In this document: piece after piece, positions 33,588 through 42,108 of the stretch
How positions within the stretch are numbered: position 1 is the stretch's first letter
Layout: every line of letters begins with the position of its first letter
NCBI GenBank assembly: GCA_016873315.1
Contig: VGXL01000003.1
Coordinates: forward strand, 1-64,000
Direction: 5' to 3'
DNA length: 64,000 nt
From: Phycisphaerae bacterium
GTDB lineage: Bacteria; Planctomycetota; Phycisphaerae; Phycisphaerales; SM1A02
Made by a program: the position numbers and the translations under genes
Notes under the pieces: generated by a model
What the model saw: the letters and a program-made list of their open reading frames with translations, nothing else
Told to the model about the DNA's origin: nothing
Databases searched by the model: none

Positions 33588-33724
33588 CGCGCCAACGCGC
33601 GCCACCCCACGACGAGCGCGACCAGCGCGTGCTGCAGGGCGAGCGTCAGCGCGTCGGTGCACTCATGCGCCGCTGCCACGACCAGTGCGTGCAATCGCGA
33701 ACTGATTTCGACGGCGAAAGTGCC

Positions 33725-35305
33725 TTACCGCGCCGGTTGGCGCGCGAGGATCGCCGCAATGGCGTCCTGCAAATCCTTGGCCTTGCCAACCTGACTTTCC
33801 TTCAGGTCATTGCAGAGCACGCTCATGGCGAAGCGTCTTCCGTTCGCACAGATCACATAGCCCGACAGGCAACTCGTGCCGGCGATGTAGCCAGTCTTGC
33901 ACCAGACCTTCGCCAGCGAGTCGGGAATGTCATCCATGCGCTTCTTGAGCGTGCCGCTGCTGCCGCCCTCGGCGAAACTCTGCAGGTAGGCGTTGAAGTT
34001 CGGCAGCATGCGCGGCATGGCGAGCAGCCACCGAGCCATGCCCATCGCCGTGATGCGGTTTTCCTTGCTCATGCCGCTGCCATCACGGATCGCGAACGAT
34101 TCGACCTCGTTCCCAATCGCCGCGCGCAGAGTCGTGCGCATCAGGTCCTGTCCATCGTCCCATGAACCAGGGCGCCCCGTGGCCTTGGCGGCCGCTCGCT
34201 TGAGCAAGGCTTCGGCGTACAGGTTTTCGCTGTCGGTGTTGGCGCGCGTGACGACGCTCGCGAGCGGCGTGCTGAAGGTAGGACCGACGGCGCTCCCGGC
34301 AGGCGCCGGATCGGCGGCGCTTGCGACGCGGACCGAACCAACATCGATGCCCTGCGTGCGCAGTCGCGAGGCGAGCAGGTTGCCCAGGAAGAGCGGGGGA
34401 TCCTGCATGGTGACGATGTACGGACCGTCGGCCTTCGCCAAGTTGCCCTTGAGCGCATACGCATCGGTGCCATGTCCGCGGGCGATGCCGGCGGACTGCT
34501 TCGCACCCTTGCCTTGCTTGGCCGTCGCATCGTTCACCACCGTGAGCCACGGCGCGGCTGGTTGCGTACGCCACGAGACCTTGCCGTCCATCGGGCTGAG
34601 CCAGAACCGCAGCGAATTGAAATGGAAATTGACGCCCCAGCATGCGACGCAATAGGTCGCATCGAGCTGATCGCGTGGCCAATCAGGGTGCGGGCCCTCG
34701 CGAGCAAAGATCCGGTCATCGACGACGATTTCGCGGATCCGCGGCACGCGCACGCATTCCACCGCGCGAGCCCACTGGTCGACGAGTTGCTCCGGTGTGA
34801 GCCCGGTGTGCATCGCACCCTGCGCGTCCTTCCAGACCGTGTCCGAGAGCAGTTCGGGATCGCCGAGCGATGGATCGCCGTCGCCGACGATCGTCAATCG
34901 GTCGCCCTGCAGCAGAAGCTTGGTGCCGAAGGAGAACTCTTCGCCCAGCACCACCATCGCAAGCCCCGTCGTGATCGCCTTCTGGTTGCTCGCCGGTCGC
35001 ATCGGACGCGAACCGCCTAGATCGACGATGACAGCATCGCGGTCGAGGTCTCCCACGACCGCGGTAATGTTCGCCGCGAGTCCGCTCTTCGCAATCGCAG
35101 CGCGGATCTGCTCGGTGATCCCTGCATCGATCGACAGCGTGGCTGTTGCAGCCGACTGGGTTCGCGTGGCAACGACGGGGGTGCGTGACGCTGATGGAGT
35201 TCTCGCGCTCGCACGATGGCTGGCTGACACGAGCAGGGTCGCGGCAGCGCCGATCAGCGCAACGACCGCGACCGTCGCCCATCCGTGGCGAAGGTCAAAC
35301 TTCAT
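33725..35305 (-). CDS. dacB: D-alanyl-D-alanine carboxypeptidase/endopeptidase (PBP4, peptidase S13)
   Basis: 526 residues with a signal/anchor segment (about 9-29) and all three penicillin-binding motifs: S106-N-Q-K109 (SxxK), SEN in NTDSENLYAE, and KTG in VWCKTGYIAG. It trims or cleaves peptidoglycan cross-links in the periplasm, direct evidence that this organism has peptidoglycan. The ATG at 35305 gives a proper signal sequence and has TACACT (35314-35319) 8 nt upstream. Upstream lies the double hairpin terminating tsf. Confidence 0.92.
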   Translation of the reverse strand: MKFDLRHGWATVAVVALIGAAATLLVSASHRASARTPSASRTPVVATRTQSAATATLSIDAGITEQIRAAIAKSGLAANITAVVGDLDRDAVIVDLGGSRPMRPASNQKAITTGLAMVVLGEEFSFGTKLLLQGDRLTIVGDGDPSLGDPELLSDTVWKDAQGAMHTGLTPEQLVDQWARAVECVRVPRIREIVVDDRIFAREGPHPDWPRDQLDATYCVACWGVNFHFNSLRFWLSPMDGKVSWRTQPAAPWLTVVNDATAKQGKGAKQSAGIARGHGTDAYALKGNLAKADGPYIVTMQDPPLFLGNLLASRLRTQGIDVGSVRVASAADPAPAGSAVGPTFSTPLASVVTRANTDSENLYAEALLKRAAAKATGRPGSWDDGQDLMRTTLRAAIGNEVESFAIRDGSGMSKENRITAMGMARWLLAMPRMLPNFNAYLQSFAEGGSSGTLKKRMDDIPDSLAKVWCKTGYIAGTSCLSGYVICANGRRFAMSVLCNDLKESQVGKAKDLQDAIAAILARQPAR

Positions 35306-35341
35306 GGGCGCGGAGTGTACGGAGTCAACGCACCAAAGCGA

Positions 35342-35392
35342 GACGAGGCGCCCCGAAGGACGCCTCGTCAAGGCTCCGACCTTCGTCGGAGC
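35342..35392. terminator. double hairpin downstream of tsf
   Basis: Two perfect stems: GACGAGGCG/CGCCTCGTC (35342-35350 with 35361-35369, 10-nt loop) and GCTCCGAC/GTCGGAGC (35373-35380 with 35385-35392, CTTC loop, which is GAAG on the minus strand). They follow the tsf stop by about 23 nt and precede the dacB box, so they should end the rpsB-tsf transcript. Confidence 0.75.
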
Positions 35393-35414
35393 GATCAGGG
35401 CGGGACGGCCCGGC

Positions 35415-36221
35415 TCAGCTGCCGCCGACCACCATGCGACGGAATCCCGTCAGCGTGGTGCCCGCGGGCAGAAGGTCCTTGATCTTCTTCTTCTCGTCGA
35501 AGACGAATGCCTGGCCGAGGAGCGTGACTTCCTCGAACCACTTGCGCATCTTGCCTTCGGCCATCTTTTCAGCGATCTGGGCTGGCTTGCCGCTGGCGGT
35601 CGCTTCGGCGGTTGCCTCGGCGCGCTTCTGTGCAAGCTGTTCGGCCGGAAGGCCGGACTCGTCGATGGACTGCGGGGTCACCGGCGAGGCGACGATGTGC
35701 TGGCAGATCGCTGCGCCAGTTTCGGCGTCGAGCGTGCCCGTGTACTCAAGGATCGCGCCCTGCTTGTGATCGTGGTGCAGGTAGAAGGCGTACGACTTGC
35801 CCGCCATGACCGCACCGCGCGCGAACTGGACATTCTCGCCAGTCTTGAGTCGGACATCATCCACGCGGGTGGTGATCGCAGCGGTCGCGGTCACAGCGCC
35901 AGCGGCGGCCTCGAGGGCCATCTTCGCCACATCGGCGGCCATCGCGCGGAACTCTGCGTTCTTGGCCGTGAAGTCGGTCTCGCTTCGGATCTCGACGATG
36001 GCGATCTTGCCGTTGCCGGCGGCGATCGACAGGCAGCCTTCGCCGGCGGGGCGATCGGTGCGGCCGTCCATCTTGTCCTTCATGCGCTCGCGCAGGAGCT
36101 TCTCAGCGGCGTCGAAGTCGCCGTTGGCCTCGACGAGGGCGTCCTTGCAGGCGCCCATGCCCAGTCCGGTCTTCTGGCGCAACTTCATCACGGTCTTGGG
36201 ATCGATTGCAGCGGTGCTCAT
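35415..36221 (-). CDS. tsf: translation elongation factor Ts
   Basis: A 268-residue nucleotide-exchange factor for EF-Tu. The N-terminal UBA-like domain has VMKLRQKTGLGMGACKDAL and the core has IVEIRSETDFTAKNAEF with the TDFxAxN signature that inserts near the EF-Tu magnesium site. It follows rpsB by 33 nt in the conserved rpsB-tsf order and is closed by two hairpins. Confidence 0.96.
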   Translation of the reverse strand: MSTAAIDPKTVMKLRQKTGLGMGACKDALVEANGDFDAAEKLLRERMKDKMDGRTDRPAGEGCLSIAAGNGKIAIVEIRSETDFTAKNAEFRAMAADVAKMALEAAAGAVTATAAITTRVDDVRLKTGENVQFARGAVMAGKSYAFYLHHDHKQGAILEYTGTLDAETGAAICQHIVASPVTPQSIDESGLPAEQLAQKRAEATAEATASGKPAQIAEKMAEGKMRKWFEEVTLLGQAFVFDEKKKIKDLLPAGTTLTGFRRMVVGGS

Positions 36222-36254
36222 GGTGGTGCTCCGTGGGTGTGCTGGTGTGGGGAA

Positions 36255-37076
36255 TCAGGCGCCGGCTGCGGGAGCGGCGGTGGCGCTTTGACCATCATCC
36301 ATGCGGAAGCGGCTGCGGGCGCTGCGGCGGCGGGGAGCCTGAGCATCGCCTTCGGCGGCGGGGGCATCGGCGTCCTTCGAAGCCGGGGCCGCCGTGCGGT
36401 TGCCCTTGCCTTCGATGGCTGCAGCGCAGAGTTCGCGCACGACGATGTCGATCGAGCGCATGCTGTCGTCGTTGCCGGGGATCGGAATGTCGGCCAAGTC
36501 GGGGTTGCCGTCGGTGTCGATCAAGCAGATCGTCGGGATGCCAAGGTTCTTGGCTTCGCGCAGGGCGTTCAGTTCGCGCTGCGTGTCGATCACGACGAGC
36601 GCGCCGGGCAGGCGGGTCATCGAGCGAAGGCCGTTGAGGTTGCGGTAGATCTTCTTGTGCTCGCGAGCGAGCTGCGCTTCCATCTTCTTCGAGTAGTTCT
36701 TGATTTCGCCGGTCTCGACCAAGCGCTCCAGTTCCTCGAGTCGCTTCAGGCGCTCACGGACGGTGCGGAAGTTGGTGAGCGTGCCGCCGAGCCAGCGCTC
36801 GGTCACATAGGGCATACCCGATGCACCGCAGTGCGTCTCGACGGCCGCGCGAGCCTGGCGCTTGGTGCCGACGAAGACGACATCCTTGTTCTCCGACACG
36901 CACTTCGCGATGAACTTCTTCGCGAGCAGGATCCCCTTGATGGTCTCCTTGATGTCGATGATGTGGATCTGGTTCTTGGTCCCGTGGATGAACGGGCCCA
37001 TCTTCGGGTTCCAGTTGCTGCGGCGTTGGCCGAAGTGAATGCCGGCTTCAATGAGTTCGTTGACGAGCGTTGACAT
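36255..37076 (-). CDS. rpsB: 30S ribosomal protein S2
   Basis: A 273-residue S2 starting at ATG 37076: STLVNELIEAGIHFGQRRSNWNPKM is the standard N-terminus. VFVGTKRQARAAVE, YVTERWLGGTLTNF and PGALVVIDTQRE are family blocks. A C-terminal extension of about 45 residues rich in Ala/Lys/Arg/Asp is not part of the core. AAGGAAC lies 5-10 nt before the ATG. The transcript has a leader of about 180 nt with a possible hairpin, which could serve S2 autoregulation. Confidence 0.96.
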   Translation of the reverse strand: MSTLVNELIEAGIHFGQRRSNWNPKMGPFIHGTKNQIHIIDIKETIKGILLAKKFIAKCVSENKDVVFVGTKRQARAAVETHCGASGMPYVTERWLGGTLTNFRTVRERLKRLEELERLVETGEIKNYSKKMEAQLAREHKKIYRNLNGLRSMTRLPGALVVIDTQRELNALREAKNLGIPTICLIDTDGNPDLADIPIPGNDDSMRSIDIVVRELCAAAIEGKGNRTAAPASKDADAPAAEGDAQAPRRRSARSRFRMDDGQSATAAPAAGA

Positions 37077-37136
37077 GGTCAGTTCCTTTCGAACAGCGAC
37101 ACCGACGGCTTGGCGCGATGGTCGCCCTGCCGCCAC

Positions 37137-37168
37137 AAGGGCGCTTCAGGGTTGGGCGGAGTGCCCTT
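37137..37168 (-). promoter_or_regulatory. candidate hairpin in the rpsB leader
   Basis: AAGGGC (37137-37142) pairs with GCCCTT (37163-37168), with further GC-rich pairing inside. It sits 61 nt upstream of the rpsB start within the predicted leader. Confidence 0.35.
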
Positions 37169-37262
37169 CGGTCAAAGAGTTCGCTGCGCGCCCATCGTGC
37201 GCACCGCGCTGTCGCGAGCAGGGGAGGACGCGTGTCCGCCAGCCGCTCGGGGCAGACGGGCA

Positions 37263-37291
37263 AGGCTACCGGGACCGACGCGTGGCGGCAA
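37263..37291 (-). promoter_or_regulatory. rpsB-tsf promoter
   Basis: On the minus strand TTGCCG (37291-37286) and TAGCCT (37268-37263) are 17 bp apart, giving a start near 37256. The form TTGCSS-17-TANNNT parallels the rpsT promoter. The rest of the 264-bp gap up to the divergent phosphohexomutase gene shows no gene. Confidence 0.5.
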
Positions 37292-37340
37292 GCATCGCCG
37301 CGACCGATTATCGCCGCAGTGGCCGATAGGATCCATCGCC

Positions 37341-38738
37341 ATGCTCGATCGATGCTTCAAGGCCTACGACGTTCGCGCCACATACCCCGATCCGCTCAAT
37401 GAAGACGGCGCTTGGTCGATGGGCTACGCCACCGCGCGGTTCCTCGCCGATCGTGCGCAGGACCAGGGACTCGACAGTCCCGGCATGCGTCACATCGTCG
37501 TCGGGCGCGACATGCGACGCAGCAGTCCATCGCTCGCGCGTGCGCTCATGGACGGCATGCTTGACTTCGGCGCCAACGTGATCGACATCGGTCTGGTCGA
37601 TACGCCGGCGGTCTACTTCGCGATCAATCACTTTGGTGCGTCGGGTGGCGTCCAGGTCACGGCCAGCCACAATCCCGCGCACTACAACGGCTTCAAGGTG
37701 AGCCAGGTCAAGGCGCGACCGGTCGGCCAGGGCACTGGTCTTGAACGCATCAAGCAGCATGCGGCGACTGCGTCGCGTGCGTCGTCCGAGCATGAAGGCG
37801 GACTGCACACCGAGCGCGACATCTGGCAGGCCTATCGATCGCACCTGCTTCGACTGCTCGATCCGTCGTATCAGGATGGTTCGCGCAAGGTCCGGATCGC
37901 CATCGATGCCAGCAACGGGATGGCTGGAGTGGCAGTGCCAAAGCTCTTCAGCGGCTTGCCGGGCATCGAGATCGAGGCGATCAACTTTGACACCTCGCGC
38001 GGTGAATTCGTGCACGAGCCCAATCCGCTTGTCGAGGCGAACCTGGCTCAAGTGCGCGAGGCGGTGGTGCGCGGCAAGGCCGACTTTGGTGTCTGCTTCG
38101 ACGGCGATGCTGACCGATGCATGGTGATCGATGAGCACGGCACGCCGGTTGGTTGCGATCTGATGCTTGCGGCAATGGTCGGTCGTGTGCTGAAGCCCAT
38201 CCCTGGCGCCGCCGTGGTGTACGACCTTCGTTCGTCGCGCAGCGTCGCCGAAGCGATTCGCGAGGCAGGCGGCGAGCCGGTCGAAAGCCGCGTTGGTCAT
38301 GTCTTCATGAAGGCGGCGCTCGCGCAGACCGCTGCGCCGATCGGTGGTGAACTCAGCGGACACTTCTACTTCGCGGACCTGTGGAACACCGACAGCGGCG
38401 TCCGCGCGTTCATCGAAGTGCTGAACCTGCTCGCGTCGAGTGGCCGCACGCTCTCGGCCTGCGTCGCGCCGTTCCGCCGCTACGCGCAATCCGGTGAGAT
38501 CAACTTCGAGAACGCTGACACTGCGGGCACGCTTGAACGGCTCAAGGCGCGCTACGCCACCGCCGCCATGAAGGAACTCGATGGTCTTTCCCTCGATGCC
38601 GGTGCGTGGTGGGCGAACATCCGCCGCTCGAACACCGAGCCGCTGCTGCGGCTGAATCTTGAAGCGCGCGATGCGTCTGCTGTTGCCGCCGCGCTGGCTG
38701 AACTCGAGCCGATCCTGGGCCATCGCGTGGATCACTGA
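37341..38738 (+). CDS. phosphomannomutase/phosphoglucomutase (ManB/AlgC type)
   Basis: A 465-residue alpha-D-phosphohexomutase interconverting sugar 1- and 6-phosphates for cell-envelope glycans. The phosphoserine is S109 in TASHNP, the metal loop is DGDADR, the sugar loop GELSGHFYF, and the phosphate-binding loop RRSNTEP. The ATG at 37341 lies 8 nt after a TAGGAT box (37327-37332). The stop overlaps the ATG of the next gene (TGATG), coupling it to the NTPase. Confidence 0.93.
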   Translation: MLDRCFKAYDVRATYPDPLNEDGAWSMGYATARFLADRAQDQGLDSPGMRHIVVGRDMRRSSPSLARALMDGMLDFGANVIDIGLVDTPAVYFAINHFGASGGVQVTASHNPAHYNGFKVSQVKARPVGQGTGLERIKQHAATASRASSEHEGGLHTERDIWQAYRSHLLRLLDPSYQDGSRKVRIAIDASNGMAGVAVPKLFSGLPGIEIEAINFDTSRGEFVHEPNPLVEANLAQVREAVVRGKADFGVCFDGDADRCMVIDEHGTPVGCDLMLAAMVGRVLKPIPGAAVVYDLRSSRSVAEAIREAGGEPVESRVGHVFMKAALAQTAAPIGGELSGHFYFADLWNTDSGVRAFIEVLNLLASSGRTLSACVAPFRRYAQSGEINFENADTAGTLERLKARYATAAMKELDGLSLDAGAWWANIRRSNTEPLLRLNLEARDASAVAAALAELEPILGHRVDH

Positions 38739-40231
38739 TGGAGCGCGCGGCCTGGCTCAGGTCCTTCGGGCTCGGGCGCGACCCTTTCGATGCCCGCGAT
38801 GCTCGCCATGACGAGGTGCTCGCGCTGGAGCCATTGGGCATGTTGCATGTGCATTTCGCCGTGGTGCATGGCGCGACCGAGGTTCCGCATTCCTGCCTGA
38901 TCGAGGGCGTGCCCGGCAGCGGCAGGACTGCGCTGTGCATGCAACTCGTGGCCGAGGATGAGCACGATGCGCTCCATCGTCCGGGACTGGGCCGCCGGGT
39001 GGTGCCGATCGACCGGTTCGCGGAGGTGGCGCGAGGGGTCGAAGAGCGTCGCGGTGGTTCAATCACCGCCTGCGAGGCGATCGATCTGGTGCTTCACCGC
39101 GTCGTGCCCGAGATCGTGGACGAGGTGCTCGGGATCGCCAATGATGGCACGCGCCCTCGCATGCCCGTGACCGACGCTGCTGCGGCGATCGAGTCCGCGG
39201 GCCCAGCGGTCTGTCGAGACCTGCTGGTGCTGCAGGCGCTTTATGACCGAGATGAGGGTGCGCCGAGCAGGACGATGCTCCTGCGGGATCGCTTCGCGCT
39301 CAGTGGCGGCGTGTTGGCGGAGTCGTCGCGATCGTGGGGGCTGGTGCTCCTGGGGTCGAGCGTGGTCATCGGGATCGTGTTGGTCGCGCTTGGTGAGCGT
39401 CGCGATGCGGCGCTCCTTCGGGCGCTTCCGTCGGTGGCACCCGAATGGGCTCAGGCACTTCCGTGGATCGGGCTGGGACTGTTGCTCAGCGCGAGCCTTG
39501 GACTGCTTGGACGATGGGCTGTGGCGGGTCTCTATTCGCGCAGCCGCGTGCGCCGTGCCATGCGATCGATCGTCGTCACCGATCGCGACGCGGAGGACTT
39601 GTCGACATGCCTGAACGAATGGCGCCCCGTGGACTTGCGACGCGTGCCACGACGGGGCGCGATCGCACCAAGGCTTGAACTGCTCGATCGGCTGGAACGG
39701 ATCGTTCGGTTGCTAGGTTGGCGCTCGATCGCCGTCGTCGTCGATGGGGTCGATGACGATGCGATCACGCGTCGTGCGATCAAGGCGTTGCTCGATGAAC
39801 GCATCGTGCAGCGCTCCGGAACCTCGGTGGTCTTGGCTGCGCCGCCCTCAGCGGTCGTGGACCTGCGCGTGCCATGCTCGCGCGTCACGCTGGACTGGCC
39901 TGTGCCTGCCCTTCGTCGACTGATCCAATCGCGCATGGATCGATGTGCCGATCGACCGGCGGCGGCGCCATCGTTTGATGCGCTGTTCGAACCAGCGATC
40001 TCAAGAGCAGAGATCGATGGCTGGCTCGCGCATTGGGCCACGCCGAAGGCCGCGCTCGCGGCGATGCACCGACTGATTGCAGCGCACACCGATTCGCCGA
40101 TGCGGTTGCAACCCATGCTCGATGCCGAGGACGAGCCACAGGCTCTGCCGCCAACGGCCCAACCGTTGACGAGGGCGACGCTCGAACGCGTGCTGGGCCG
40201 CCCGCGGCTCACTCACCCGGGATGTGCGTGA
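38738..40231 (+). CDS. predicted membrane P-loop NTPase, KAP-like architecture
   Basis: 497 residues. A P-loop G57-V-P-G-S-G-R-T64 has Arg63 where Walker A normally has Lys. Two transmembrane helices (about 199-218 and 241-264) separate it from a Walker B-like [10 protein letters not shown] (331-340). Membrane helices inserted between Walker A and B are typical of KAP-type NTPases. The N-terminal FGLGRDPFD resembles the start of ExeA-like AAA proteins, so the family is uncertain. The start is coupled to the phosphohexomutase stop. The last 23 nt overlap the thiG 3' end on the other strand. Confidence 0.75.
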   Translation: MERAAWLRSFGLGRDPFDARDARHDEVLALEPLGMLHVHFAVVHGATEVPHSCLIEGVPGSGRTALCMQLVAEDEHDALHRPGLGRRVVPIDRFAEVARGVEERRGGSITACEAIDLVLHRVVPEIVDEVLGIANDGTRPRMPVTDAAAAIESAGPAVCRDLLVLQALYDRDEGAPSRTMLLRDRFALSGGVLAESSRSWGLVLLGSSVVIGIVLVALGERRDAALLRALPSVAPEWAQALPWIGLGLLLSASLGLLGRWAVAGLYSRSRVRRAMRSIVVTDRDAEDLSTCLNEWRPVDLRRVPRRGAIAPRLELLDRLERIVRLLGWRSIAVVVDGVDDDAITRRAIKALLDERIVQRSGTSVVLAAPPSAVVDLRVPCSRVTLDWPVPALRRLIQSRMDRCADRPAAAPSFDALFEPAISRAEIDGWLAHWATPKAALAAMHRLIAAHTDSPMRLQPMLDAEDEPQALPPTAQPLTRATLERVLGRPRLTHPGCA

Positions 40232-41060
40232 TCACGCCTTCCCAGGGGCTGCTCGCGGTGGCGAACCTGCGCCGCGCAATGCGCCCACTGCGCGCACCGT
40301 GCCAACCCGCTTCGAGCGCAAGTCGCATCGCGTGCGCCATGCGAACCGGATCCTTCGCATGCGCGATGCCGGTGTTGAGCAGCACACCGTCAGCGCCAAG
40401 TTCCATCGCGATCGTGATGTCGCTCGGTGTTCCGACGCCGGCGTCCACGATGACGGGATAGTCGGCACAACCGCCGTGCGAGGGATCCTTCAGCAGCTCG
40501 AGAATGATCGAGATGGCGTGCGGGTTGGCGATGCCACGGCCCGAGCCAATGGGGCTGCCGGCCGGCATGACGCTCGTCGCACCCGCATCGCGCAGCCGCA
40601 CGGCCATGATCGGATCATCGCTCGAGTAGCACAGGACCTCGAAGCCATCCTTGACCAGTTCGCGGCAGGCCTCGAGCGTGCCGACGGGATCGGGAAGCAG
40701 CGTCGTGCGGTCGCCGAGGACCTCGAGTTTCACCCAGCGCGAACCAGCATTGCCCAACTGCTCAAGGAGTTCGCGCCCAAGGCGGGCGACGCGGATCGCA
40801 TCGTCGGCGCTGAAGCAACCAGCGGTGTTGGGCAAGACGGTGTAGCGGTCCGTGTCGAGCGCATCGAGCAGTGACCTGCCGTTCGCATCGACGAGCCGCT
40901 CGCGACGCACGGCGACGGTGACGGCGCTGCAGCCGCTCGCGTCGAGAGCCGCGTTCATGGTCGCGTGGTCGGAGTACTTGCCCGTGCCGGTCACGAGCCG
41001 GCTGCGCAAAGCGAACGATCCGACGGTGAGCGGGGGCGGGTTCATGATCGTGGCGTGCAT
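40209..41060 (-). CDS. thiG: thiazole synthase
   Basis: A 283-residue TIM-barrel enzyme that builds the thiazole phosphate of thiamin from deoxyxylulose 5-phosphate, dehydroglycine and ThiS thiocarboxylate. LVTGTGKY (22-29), K111 in WVKLEV (Schiff base), [22 protein letters not shown] and DAGVGTPSD are conserved ThiG blocks. The ATG at 41060 follows the thiS stop by 4 nt; GGAGGG within the end of thiS is its ribosome binding site. An ATG at 41045 is a less likely alternative. Confidence 0.95.
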   Translation of the reverse strand: MHATIMNPPPLTVGSFALRSRLVTGTGKYSDHATMNAALDASGCSAVTVAVRRERLVDANGRSLLDALDTDRYTVLPNTAGCFSADDAIRVARLGRELLEQLGNAGSRWVKLEVLGDRTTLLPDPVGTLEACRELVKDGFEVLCYSSDDPIMAVRLRDAGATSVMPAGSPIGSGRGIANPHAISIILELLKDPSHGGCADYPVIVDAGVGTPSDITIAMELGADGVLLNTGIAHAKDPVRMAHAMRLALEAGWHGARSGRIARRRFATASSPWEGVITHIPGE

Positions 41061-41064
41061 CAAC

Positions 41065-41265
41065 TCACCCTCCACCCACAAGGGTCACGACCTCGATCTG
41101 GTCGTCCTGCTGAAGCAGCGTGTCGCTGTGAAGTCGCTTGGGCACGAGCGCGCGATTCACCTCGACCGCGCAGATTGAACGCTCGAGCCCCAGACGACCG
41201 AGCAAGTCACCCACATGTTCGCCGTCCGGCAGTTCCATGGATTGTCCGTTCACGGTCACGAGCAT
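41065..41265 (-). CDS. thiS: sulfur carrier protein ThiS
   Basis: A 66-residue beta-grasp protein ending in the required Gly-Gly (LVGGG, with one more Gly), which is adenylated and thiocarboxylated to supply sulfur to ThiG. It begins [18 protein letters not shown] with the typical [11 protein letters not shown] block. The ATG at 41265 is set by the family N-terminus and by TAGGAT (41273-41278) ending 7 nt upstream. No TPP riboswitch fits in the 18-bp gap to the divergent gene. Confidence 0.93.
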   Translation of the reverse strand: MLVTVNGQSMELPDGEHVGDLLGRLGLERSICAVEVNRALVPKRLHSDTLLQQDDQIEVVTLVGGG

Positions 41266-41271
41266 CCTTCC

Positions 41272-41278
41272 TATCCTA
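41272..41278. promoter_or_regulatory. overlapping divergent -10 boxes
   Basis: TATCCTA reads TATCCT on the plus strand (6 nt before GTG 41284) and TAGGAT on the minus strand (7 nt before ATG 41265). One 7-bp element appears to serve both genes, so the two polymerases should exclude each other. Confidence 0.5.
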
Positions 41279-41283
41279 GTGGC

Positions 41284-42051
41284 GTGCGCAAAGCCGTCAT
41301 CATGCTCTGGTCGTGTGCAGCGGTCGCCGCGTGCAGCAAGCCACCGATCGACACCAGCACGCCCGACGCACTGCTCGAAGCGGTCCGCATCGCGGTCGAA
41401 GAAGGGCGCCCGGAGATCCTGCCGGATCTCATCGATGTCCCCGTTCGCGACATCGAATTCGCCGATGGGGTGACCGAGGCGAGCGCGGTCGAGGATGTCC
41501 GCGGCAAGCTCAAGGACATGCTGGCCCAGTTGTGGCGCGTCACGATCAAACTGCGCGACCGATTCCCAGGGCAGGTCACCAAGGAACTCGCGGCTGCGCA
41601 GGCCGACCTCATTCCCAAGGACTTCCGCGAGGGCTTCGCGCGATTCTTCGTCGATCCGTTCGGTGAGTTGCAGCGCGAGCGCGTGCACCTGACGGCAGAG
41701 GACCTTGGCGATGGCACCGCGGCGCTGCTTTGGAAGGACGAACCGCTGTGGGGCGGAGCGGTGGCGATCGAGGAACGGCCCGAGGGATGGCGATTCGTCC
41801 TGCCGGTCGACCTCATCCGATCGAATGAGTACTTCCCCGACACCCGCGAGGAGTGGGCGATCTTGGCCAGCATGATGCTGGGCATCGAGAATTCGCTCTC
41901 AGATTTCGAGCGCGAACTCGACGAGGGCAAGTTTCGCGATCTGAAGGCCGCGAGCACGCGCGTGGGGCGCTTGGTCGGCGAGAGCGTGATCGTGCAGAGC
42001 GTGATCTACGCCATGATGAAACGCGACGAGCAGGCGCGCTCGACCGACTGA
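41284..42051 (+). CDS. lipoprotein, unknown function
   Basis: 255 residues from a GTG at 41284. A short signal peptide ends in the lipobox VAAC (Cys at residue 17). The mature part is acidic with no recognised domain; it contains a central WRVTIKLRDRFPGQVTKEL segment and a Trp-rich stretch (LLWKDEPLWGG). The start is preferred over an upstream ATG because TATCCT lies 6 nt before the GTG and the lipobox then sits at the normal distance. Confidence 0.75.
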   Translation: MRKAVIMLWSCAAVAACSKPPIDTSTPDALLEAVRIAVEEGRPEILPDLIDVPVRDIEFADGVTEASAVEDVRGKLKDMLAQLWRVTIKLRDRFPGQVTKELAAAQADLIPKDFREGFARFFVDPFGELQRERVHLTAEDLGDGTAALLWKDEPLWGGAVAIEERPEGWRFVLPVDLIRSNEYFPDTREEWAILASMMLGIENSLSDFERELDEGKFRDLKAASTRVGRLVGESVIVQSVIYAMMKRDEQARSTD

Positions 42052-42061
42052 AGCCCGCACA

Positions 42062-42108
42062 CGGCACCATGTGCCGCGCGTCGATCCCGCACGATCGTGA
42101 CAGTCACG
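42062..42108. terminator. hairpin cluster between convergent genes
   Basis: Three small stems in 47 nt: CGGCAC/GTGCCG around CAT (42062-42076), CGATC/GATCG (42082-42086 with 42093-42097) and CGTGAC/GTCACG around A (42096-42108). They start 11 nt after the lipoprotein stop, and the last one runs into the antiporter gene's end. Confidence 0.45.

Noticed and set aside
41065-41265. TPP riboswitch for thiSG
   Set aside because: Only 18 bp separate thiS from the divergent gene and no THI-box sequence is present.
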